Shown here: positions 58,345 through 64,000 of the stretch, one piece after another
Layout: each line of letters opens with the position of its first letter
Numbering within the stretch: position 1 is the first letter of the stretch
Assembly: GCA_035252015.1 (NCBI GenBank)
Contig: DATFDP010000162.1
Location: 25,738-89,737, forward strand
Source of the DNA: JAICWP01 sp035252015
Lineage (GTDB): Bacteria > Acidobacteriota > Terriglobia > Terriglobales > Acidobacteriaceae
Direction: 5' to 3'
DNA: 64,000 nucleotides
Notes under the pieces: generated by a model
Seen by the model: only the letters and a program-made list of their open reading frames with translations
Databases searched by the model: none
Told to the model about the DNA's origin: nothing
Position numbers and translations under genes: made by a program

Positions 58345-59601
58345 TCAATCGTACCGCAGGGCTTCAATGGGGCTGAGGCGGGCGGCCTTCCACGCCGGCC
58401 AGAAGCCGGAGGCAATGCCCACCAGCGAAAGAATAATGAACGAAACGGTCATCACGCTGGCGGAGAGGTGCAGAAAGACGTCGCCTTCGTGGTTGGCGGT
58501 CTTATAGAGTGCGCTGTAGAGAGGCAGGGGAGGTATGGCATGGGTAAGGCCCAGCGAGAGCACAACGCCGGCTACGCCGCCCATGAAAGTCAAAACCAAG
58601 GCTTCCAGCAGAAATTGAGTAAGTATATGTAAGTGCCTGGCGCCTAAAGCCTTACGCAATCCAATCTCCTTGGTGCGCTCAGTCACGGAAACCAGCATGA
58701 TGTTCATCACTCCCACCCCGCCCACGCCCAGGGTGAGAGCGCCAATTACCCCCAGCAGCACCTGCAGGCCCAGGCTGAAGGCGGTGATCATGCCCTTGGT
58801 CTCAATGGTGTTCCACTCCGGAGTAGCTTTGTCGTCCTTGGGATTGAAATGATGGCGGCGGCCTATTACCTCGCGCACGGCGGCCAGTGTCTTGGTATCC
58901 AGCGTAGGATCCAGCGGTTGGAAAACGATCATATCCGGGTCCCGCTGGCTCTTCAGATCGCGGTAGCAATCGAAGGGAATGAACCCATCTTGATTGTCCG
59001 GGCCCTCATACATGGAATCCTGTATCTTCTGCTTCATCACTCCGATGACGTCGAACATTTGCCCGCCGATTTCGACGGACTGGCCCACCGCGGGAGCGCC
59101 CTGGAAAATCTTCTTGTTGGCTTCCGAGCCGAGAATGACGACGCGGCGGTGCTCGGCAAAGTCGGAGGCGTCGAAGTAACGGCCGTCCTCAATCTCCAAA
59201 CGCCGCATTTGGCCGTAGGGCAATTCCACACCGCGGGTCTGGATGGAGACCACGCGCGTGCTCACCTTGTAGGGCAGCTGGTCGGTGGATTCGGCGCTCA
59301 CGGCGCGCACCAAAGGTACGTCGGCGCGAATGGCCTCGACATCCGCGTATTCGTACTTAATCTTTTTGCCGGCGCGCTGCCCGCCCGCCTGCATGCTGGT
59401 CTGCCCCGGCCAGAGCACGATGACGTTATTGCCCATGGCGGAGAATGCTGCCAGCACGCCGCCGCCCAGGCCCTGCCCATAGGCCAGAAGGATCACCACC
59501 GAAACCAGGCCCCAGGTGATGCCCATCATGGTCAGGATGGAGCGCAAGCGGTTGCGCATCAGCGCCTGCCAGCCTTGCAGAATGAGCTCTTTGAGCATCA
59601 T
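58345..59601 (-). CDS. MacB-like ABC transporter permease
   Basis: This 418-aa protein has one N-terminal membrane helix (after GWQALMRNRLRSILTMMGITWGL), a MacB periplasmic core (about 50-270) and three C-terminal FtsX helices with GVGGVGVMNIMLVSVTERTKEIGLRKALGA and the end LSPIEALRYD. It has no fused ATPase. It is the last gene of the efflux-type operon. The start at 59601 (two ATGs in a row) is placed by family length. Confidence 0.93.
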   Translation of the reverse strand: MMLKELILQGWQALMRNRLRSILTMMGITWGLVSVVILLAYGQGLGGGVLAAFSAMGNNVIVLWPGQTSMQAGGQRAGKKIKYEYADVEAIRADVPLVRAVSAESTDQLPYKVSTRVVSIQTRGVELPYGQMRRLEIEDGRYFDASDFAEHRRVVILGSEANKKIFQGAPAVGQSVEIGGQMFDVIGVMKQKIQDSMYEGPDNQDGFIPFDCYRDLKSQRDPDMIVFQPLDPTLDTKTLAAVREVIGRRHHFNPKDDKATPEWNTIETKGMITAFSLGLQVLLGVIGALTLGVGGVGVMNIMLVSVTERTKEIGLRKALGARHLHILTQFLLEALVLTFMGGVAGVVLSLGLTHAIPPLPLYSALYKTANHEGDVFLHLSASVMTVSFIILSLVGIASGFWPAWKAARLSPIEALRYD

Positions 59602-59761
59602 GGCAGCGGCATTCCCTGTGTGTAGATACGGATGCGGGCAGTTCCGAGTTTCAAGTTTTCCAAACCACTCCCACGGAAACTTGACATACACAACCGTAGC
59701 CCTTTAGCCGAACCCGCGTGGAGCAGGCCTTCAGGCCTGCAAAGGCCGATTCCTCTTGTTT

Positions 59762-59824
59762 GTCATCCCGAGGGAGGACGCGTCGAGCTTGCGAGACAAG
59801 CCAGAACCGAGGGACCTTGTGTTT
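59762..59824. repeat. GTCATCCCGAGGGAGGACGCG repeat copy
   Basis: A diverged relative of the elements at 35057-35115 and 50444-50528, ending GAGGGACCTTGTGT. It lies in the 258-base gap between a permease gene and the DUF4097-like gene, so it interrupts the operon. Confidence 0.6.
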
Positions 59825-59859
59825 CAAAATTGGCAGCTAACGCGTTTTGCTTGACGAAG

Positions 59860-60840
59860 TTACTCAATCTCAATGTTTCCTGACCCGGTCCGCACTTCTA
59901 CCAGACTGCCGCCGTTTCCCGCCTTGCCATGTATCGAGTGGCGGGAAATATTGCCGGAAACTGCTACCGAGTGGCTCAGTTCGATATCACCCGAACTGGT
60001 GGAAGCATCCAGATCAAACCCCGCTTCGCGAGGAATTTGCAGCTTGATGGTCCCGGAGCCGGCGCTCAGCCTCCATTCGCCCCCGGGAGTGCCTTCGACA
60101 TCCACATCGCCGCTGCCGGTATCGGCATTCACCATGTTCTGAACGCCGTGCAGGTCAACTCCGCCGGAGCCGGTGCGGACGCGTACCTCGCCGGAGGCGG
60201 TCTGCCGCAGGCCCACATCGCCGCTGCCGGTTTCGGCGTCAAAAGCGCCAGCCACGCCATCACCTTGAATGTTGCCGCTGCCGGTGCGGGCGCGCACGTC
60301 CCCATTAACGCTGGTCATCTGCAGGGTGCCGGAACCGGTATGCGCTTCCACCCGGCTGCCAATGCTGGAAATGTGCATATCGCCAGAGCCGGAACGCGCC
60401 TCCAGCGGGCCCTTGATGCCGTCAATTTTCTGGTCGCCGGAGCCAGTGTGCGAGGTCAGGCTGGTCGTCTGGGGAACCACGATCTGGTAGTCAATGGAAA
60501 CATTGCGGCGCAGCTCGGGATCGGTGATGTAGCCGATGCGAATGCTGTTGCCGTTCTGCTCGATGGGCGGGTTCTGTTCCAGCCGGCGAACCTTCTCGTC
60601 TGCATTGTCACCCCAGCCACTGACCTTGATGCGCCCTGTGACCTGGACCGAGCCCACGGCGCCGCTGTGGACATCAATGTCCCCGGAGCCGGTGCTGACG
60701 TCGAGGTCCACCGGTCCGGTTACGGTCAAAGTGCGCTGAAAGGAGCCGCGGGCCGCGGCATGGGCGGGAATTGTCGAAATGCAGAACAGCGCTGCCAAAG
60801 CAGCAGCCAGAATTGCAAACCAACTTTTGCGGTTGGGCAT
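59860..60840 (-). CDS. Secreted DUF4097-like beta-repeat protein
   Basis: This 326-aa protein has a signal peptide (residues 1-28, ending AHA). The mature part is built of about ten repeats with the core TGSGD or TGSGN (STGSGDIDV, HTGSGDQKI, RSGSGDMHI, RTGSGNIQG, DTGSGDVDV), one roughly every 18-20 residues, consistent with a right-handed beta-helix or DUF4097-type sheet. It probably sits in the periplasm or on the outer membrane. GGGAGG precedes the ATG. Its place between two MacB-like permeases suggests a joint role in envelope transport or stress. Confidence 0.85.
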   Translation of the reverse strand: MPNRKSWFAILAAALAALFCISTIPAHAAARGSFQRTLTVTGPVDLDVSTGSGDIDVHSGAVGSVQVTGRIKVSGWGDNADEKVRRLEQNPPIEQNGNSIRIGYITDPELRRNVSIDYQIVVPQTTSLTSHTGSGDQKIDGIKGPLEARSGSGDMHISSIGSRVEAHTGSGTLQMTSVNGDVRARTGSGNIQGDGVAGAFDAETGSGDVGLRQTASGEVRVRTGSGGVDLHGVQNMVNADTGSGDVDVEGTPGGEWRLSAGSGTIKLQIPREAGFDLDASTSSGDIELSHSVAVSGNISRHSIHGKAGNGGSLVEVRTGSGNIEIE

Positions 60841-60889
60841 CACTTTCCTCCCCTGAAAAGACGTATGAGAAGACCGGAGGCGAGCAGGA

Positions 60890-62158
60890 TTATTCATAGC
60901 GCAGCGATTCAATAGGTTCCATGGCTGCGGCCCGCTGTGCTGGGTACACTCCCGCGGTTACCGTGATCAGAGAAAGGGTGAGCACGGACGCCACCAGCGA
61001 CAGCGAGGAAATGATCGGGTGGGGCACAAAGTCGGGCAAGGGAATCGCCCCCATCCCCAGGCACAGTCCGATGCCCACAGTAAGCCCAACGGCGCCGCTG
61101 AAAACGGTCAGCATGGCCGCCTCGGTAAAAAACTGCCTGAGAATGTCGGCCTTGGTGGCGCCAATGGCCTTGCGCATACCAATTTCGCGCGTGCGCTCGC
61201 TCACCGAAACCAGCATGATGTTCATCACCCCGATGCCGCCCAGGCAGAGGGTGACGATGGCAACGCAGGTGAAAAAGATGGTGATCACGTCAAAGATGCG
61301 GCTCACCAGCTTGGCCCCTTCCATCGTGTCCCAGATGAAGAGCGCGTCCTTGTCATCGGCCTCAAAATGGTGGACGCGCCCCAGGGCGCGTCGCACCTGC
61401 ATCACCGCTTCTTCGTGCTCCTCGGCATTGGCCACTTCAAAAACGATATCGTTCACCCAGCCGCGCTGGATTGTGCGCTTTTGCCCCTGGTCGTTCTCCG
61501 GCGGCGGCATATCACGCGCCACGGCCGAGAAAGGGGCGTAGAGGTTGTCGTTGTCTGGGCCACTGTAGTTAGAGTTTTGCTTTTTCTCTTCCAGTACGCC
61601 GACCACGGTGTAGGGCCAGCCCAGGATAGAGAGATGGGCTCCGACGGCAGGCTGCCCGTTGAACAGCTGCTTGCGCGCGGCGTAGCCCAGCACCGCTACA
61701 CGCGCGCCCTGGTCTTCGTCTGCTTGGGTGATGAGACGGCCCTCAGCCACTTTCAGAGAGCGGAAATCCTGGTACTCGGGCCACACGCCCACCACCGAGC
61801 GGTTAGCCTGGTTAAAAGCGCTGACTTCGGGCACAGAGCGCCGCAGTTCCGGGCTCACCGCCTTTACCAGGTAGCACTGCTGCTTGATCAGTTGGGCATC
61901 CGTGACGTTGAGCGGAATCTCCCGCCCCGCGGCCAGGCCGCCTGCCTGCGCGCTGGTGCGCCCGCCCCACATGATCACCAGGTCCTTGCCCAGCGTTTCC
62001 ATGCGCCTGTGTTGGTCTTTGCTGAAACCCAGGCCTAGCCCCACCAAAATGATGACTGAAGAAATGCCCCAGATGATACCGAACATGGTCAGGAACGTGC
62101 GCATTTTGTGCGCGCGGAAGGTGGAAAACGTCTGCCGCATTAGTTCGAGGAAGTCCAT
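60890..62158 (-). CDS. MacB-like ABC transporter permease
   Basis: This 422-aa protein is built like the permease at 58345-59601: N-terminal helix after MRQTFSTFRAHKMRTFLTMFGIIWG, a periplasmic core (about 45-275) with SNYSGPDNDNLYAPF, then three helices around GGIGVMNIMLVSVSERTREIGMRKAIGA and the end AAAMEPIESLRYE. Like its paralogue it lacks an ATPase domain. It lies between the adaptor gene and the DUF4097-like gene on the same strand. Confidence 0.93.
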   Translation of the reverse strand: MDFLELMRQTFSTFRAHKMRTFLTMFGIIWGISSVIILVGLGLGFSKDQHRRMETLGKDLVIMWGGRTSAQAGGLAAGREIPLNVTDAQLIKQQCYLVKAVSPELRRSVPEVSAFNQANRSVVGVWPEYQDFRSLKVAEGRLITQADEDQGARVAVLGYAARKQLFNGQPAVGAHLSILGWPYTVVGVLEEKKQNSNYSGPDNDNLYAPFSAVARDMPPPENDQGQKRTIQRGWVNDIVFEVANAEEHEEAVMQVRRALGRVHHFEADDKDALFIWDTMEGAKLVSRIFDVITIFFTCVAIVTLCLGGIGVMNIMLVSVSERTREIGMRKAIGATKADILRQFFTEAAMLTVFSGAVGLTVGIGLCLGMGAIPLPDFVPHPIISSLSLVASVLTLSLITVTAGVYPAQRAAAMEPIESLRYE

Positions 62159-62164
62159 GGGGAA

Positions 62165-62340
62165 ACAGCTTCAGCTTCTAGCTCGTTCGGTTCCGGAGCG
62201 GCTGGTGCTTCACACCTGTTTCTTTCCAGGGGACTTCTGCCCTCACCAATCGATGAGCCGAAGCTAGAAGCTAATTAGCTAGAAGCTAGTAGCTGGTTTC
62301 TAAAGCTAGAAGCTAATCAGCTACTAGCTAGTAGCTGCTC
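62165..62340. repeat. AGCTAGAAGCTA-type direct/inverted repeat tract
   Basis: The gap between adaptor and permease genes contains several copies of (A)AGCTAGAAGCTAA and AGCTAGTAGCTG, e.g. at about 62248-62340. The vocabulary is shared with 1269-1345 and 49803-49852. It lies inside the presumed operon. Confidence 0.65.
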
Positions 62341-63564
62341 TCACTGCAGCACCACCTGCTCCCCTTCTTTCAGTCCGCTTAACACTTCGGTTTTGGCGCC
62401 ATTGGAAATGCCTGCGTTGATTGTTACTTTGCGCGCGCCGTCCTTGGCGCTGGGATCGGGCACCTGAACGTAGGTCTTCTTGTCTTTGTCGTAGATCAGG
62501 GCGCCTTCGGGGATTTGCAGCACGTTCTTGTGTTCTTCCAGGATGATTTCCGCGTTGGCGGTCATGTTGGCTTTGAGCTCGCCGCCAGGATTGTTAATGG
62601 AGACGCGTACTTCGAAGGTGGTGACGTTGTCCTTCTCCACGCCCATGGGCGCGATCTTGGTAACCTTGCCGTGGAATGTCTTATCCTTAAAGGATTCCAC
62701 CTTAATGCGCGCGGGCTGGCCCAGGTACACCTTGCCGATGTCGCTCTCGTCCACCTTGCCCTTCACGTAGACCTGGCTGGTATCCCCCAGCGTCATAATC
62801 AGGGTGGCGGAAGAGCCCAGCACCAGGATGGAACTCACCGCATCACCCATTTCCACATCGCGCGAAAGAATCACGCCGTCAATAGGGGACGTGATGTTGG
62901 TGTAACTGAGCTGTTCTTCCAGCTGCGCCAGGTTTGCCTTGTCCTGTTGCACCTGGGCGGCAGCTTGCTTCTCCTTCGCGGTGAGCACCAGGACTTGTGC
63001 CTTGGCCACGTTCTGCTTGTTGAGGGCGAGTTCGTAATTTTTCTGGGCATCGTCCAAGGACGACTGGGAGACAACGCCTTCCTTGGCCATTTTCACGGCG
63101 CGATCGTAAGCCCGTTTTAAAAGGGGTACATCCGGTCCTTCAGCATCCACCTTGGCACGGGCCAGATCGGCCCCGGCGCCGCGCTCCGCCGCCTGAGAAG
63201 CCAGCAGCTGGGCCCGGGCGGAGTTCACCTGGGCCTGGATTTCCTCCCGGTCCAGCTCGCACAAAACCTGGCCCTTCTTAACTCGGTCCCCGGCGTCCAC
63301 CAGCAGTTTCTTTACAATGCCGCTGGCCTTGGATTTGATTTCCACCTTGGTGATGGGCTCAACCTTACCGGTAGCGACCACGCTCTTGGCCAGGTCGCCA
63401 CGCTCCACTTTGGCCAGCTTGGTGGGATCAAGCTTCGTTCCGCCCCGGGTGGCTGCCGTTACCCCGAGCACAATGAGGATCAGGGCCAGGAGCGATCCGC
63501 CGGCATACAGAAGCCGTTTGCGCTTTTTCTTTTTGCCGTTGCCATTGCCATTACCGTTAGCCAC
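62341..63564 (-). CDS. Efflux periplasmic adaptor (HlyD/MacA-like)
   Basis: This 407-aa membrane-fusion protein bridges an inner-membrane transporter and an outer-membrane channel. It has a low-complexity cytoplasmic start (NGNGNGNGKKKKRKR), one membrane helix (about 22-42), a lipoyl-type half motif VEPITKVEIKSKASGIVKKLLVDAGDRVKKGQVL, a coiled-coil hairpin (about 100-215) and the returning half TNITSPIDGVILSRDVEMG, then the beta-barrel domain. GTG at 63564 follows AGGAGG by six bases. It is the first gene of the efflux operon; no ATPase gene is in the window. Confidence 0.94.
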   Translation of the reverse strand: MANGNGNGNGKKKKRKRLLYAGGSLLALILIVLGVTAATRGGTKLDPTKLAKVERGDLAKSVVATGKVEPITKVEIKSKASGIVKKLLVDAGDRVKKGQVLCELDREEIQAQVNSARAQLLASQAAERGAGADLARAKVDAEGPDVPLLKRAYDRAVKMAKEGVVSQSSLDDAQKNYELALNKQNVAKAQVLVLTAKEKQAAAQVQQDKANLAQLEEQLSYTNITSPIDGVILSRDVEMGDAVSSILVLGSSATLIMTLGDTSQVYVKGKVDESDIGKVYLGQPARIKVESFKDKTFHGKVTKIAPMGVEKDNVTTFEVRVSINNPGGELKANMTANAEIILEEHKNVLQIPEGALIYDKDKKTYVQVPDPSAKDGARKVTINAGISNGAKTEVLSGLKEGEQVVLQ

Positions 63565-63884
63565 GGTCGTCCTCCTGCCCCCGTACAAAATCGGCTCTCA
63601 CTCTCTACTACGCCGCCCGCCTGCCATTTGTTCCTGACCGGCGGGGAAAATTTCCCAAAGTCACAACAGTTCGCCTGCACCCGCTGGGTTAGACAGAACA
63701 GAAGGTAAAAGGGAAGCAAAGAACAACTGGGCACTATGTCCGGTGTGGAGTTTGTGGCGGGGGCCCGGTGGAATTCCTGCTCGCTCCGGTTTCCTTCTCT
63801 GCAAGGTCAGGATAACACAGCTAGTTATCCTTTATGGGCGTGACCCGGGCCAGAGCCGAGCAAGATGCTAGAATCTAATTTTAA
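63565..63884. other. Divergent intergenic region
   Basis: These 320 bases separate the leftward efflux operon from the rightward CNNM gene. The only structured element is the palindrome at 63809-63831. No small gene or RNA is recognised. Confidence 0.45.
63809..63831. promoter_or_regulatory. Palindrome AGGATAAC-N7-GTTATCCT
   Basis: Perfect 8-base arms flank ACAGCTA. The length and spacing resemble operators of TetR-type repressors, which often control efflux operons. It is 54 bases upstream of the rightward gene and 245 bases from the efflux start. A terminator role is unlikely because the flanking genes diverge. Confidence 0.45.
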
Positions 63885-64000
63885 ATGGTTAGCTTCTTGC
63901 TGCTGCGAGTCTTGTTGGTAGTTTTGCTCGTGGCAGCCAACGCATTCTTCGTGGCGGCCGAGTTCGCCCTGGTCAGCGTGCGCGATACGCGCCTGCAGCA
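63885..64000 (+). CDS. CNNM/CorC-family membrane protein, 5' end only (runs off window)
   Basis: The ATG at 63885 starts MVSFLLLRVLLVVLLVAANA and continues FFVAAEFALVSVRDTRLQ to the window end (38 codons). The AANAFFVAAEFALVSVR text is the opening of the DUF21/CNNM transmembrane domain found in CorC/hemolysin-like Mg/Co efflux proteins. The CBS and CorC_HlyC domains expected downstream are outside the window. Confidence 0.85.
   Translation, partial: MVSFLLLRVLLVVLLVAANAFFVAAEFALVSVRDTRLQ

Noticed and set aside
59929..62038. Two long plus-strand frames (59929-60915 and 61019-62038)
   Set aside because: They are antisense to the DUF4097-like and MacB-like genes; their repetitive text mirrors the TGSG repeats on the other strand.
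1..64000. CRISPR arrays, prophage, insertion sequences
   Set aside because: No regularly spaced repeats, integrase, transposase or phage structural genes were seen; the palindromic repeats found are short and non-coding.

Overview
The window reads as a chromosomal segment of a member of the Acidobacteriota (Terriglobia/Koribacter-like). The evidence is high G+C, an ADOP-type orphan permease, a PadR gene coupled to an ADOP-like permease, acidobacterial secreted families, and many short dispersed palindromic repeats. No phage, insertion sequence, CRISPR array or rRNA is visible. One tRNA gene (Gln, anticodon CTG) is present. All taxonomic and family statements rest on sequence recognition; no search was run.

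Layout. 1-10181: a plus-strand hopanoid operon (shc 3' part, hpnH, an unknown 142-aa gene, hpnA, hpnG, two tandem zinc-type medium-chain dehydrogenases, hpnC, hpnD, hpnE), which covers farnesyl diphosphate to squalene to hopene to side-chain extension. 10200-17040: a small membrane protein, a phospholipid N-methyltransferase-like gene, a metallo-beta-lactamase hydrolase, an aminotransferase, tRNA-Gln and an ADOP permease. 17220-19712: a periplasmic cupredoxin and a monoheme-cytochrome/beta-barrel fusion protein. 19831-29894: a nine-gene minus-strand operon that joins a group 4 [NiFe] hydrogenase to AsrA/AsrB-like NAD(P)H diaphorase subunits and a formate-dehydrogenase-like protein. 30075-35013: an anti-sigma kinase, secreted proteins, a CocE-type hydrolase and a tartrate/isopropylmalate-type dehydrogenase. 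35288-39161: a polyamine cluster (agmatine deiminase, N-carbamoylputrescine amidase, deoxyhypusine-synthase-like protein, pyruvoyl arginine decarboxylase). 39300-47926: two cyclophilins, an M19 dipeptidase and succinate dehydrogenase (sdhC-sdhA-small membrane protein-sdhB). 48121-58243: assorted hydrolases, RdgB, SAM hydroxide adenosyltransferase, PadR/ADOP and a DedA-rhodanese fusion. 58345-63564: an efflux-type operon (adaptor, two MacB-like permeases, a DUF4097-like protein). A CNNM/CorC-type gene begins at 63885.

Most notable points. (1) The DedA-rhodanese gene has an in-frame TGA at the place of the second cysteine of its active-site loop. Rhodanese coding continues for 52 codons after it, and a small GC-rich hairpin with a GGGT loop starts 16 nt downstream. 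This is a candidate selenoprotein, or else a pseudogene. (2) Paired 16-bp palindromes of the type TGTGAC-N4-GTCACA, with centres exactly 22 bp apart, lie upstream of the cupredoxin and the cytochrome-porin. A third pair, whose second site is degenerate, lies in front of the hydrogenase operon. This suggests one CRP/FNR-family regulon for redox metabolism. (3) In the hydrogenase operon the formate-dehydrogenase-like protein lacks the Sec/Cys-His pair and the active-site Arg of FdhF, and the ion-pump subunit has Gln in place of the TM5 Glu. The complex is therefore probably not an ordinary formate hydrogenlyase. (4) The deoxyhypusine-synthase-like protein of the polyamine cluster has Arg where the catalytic Lys is expected.
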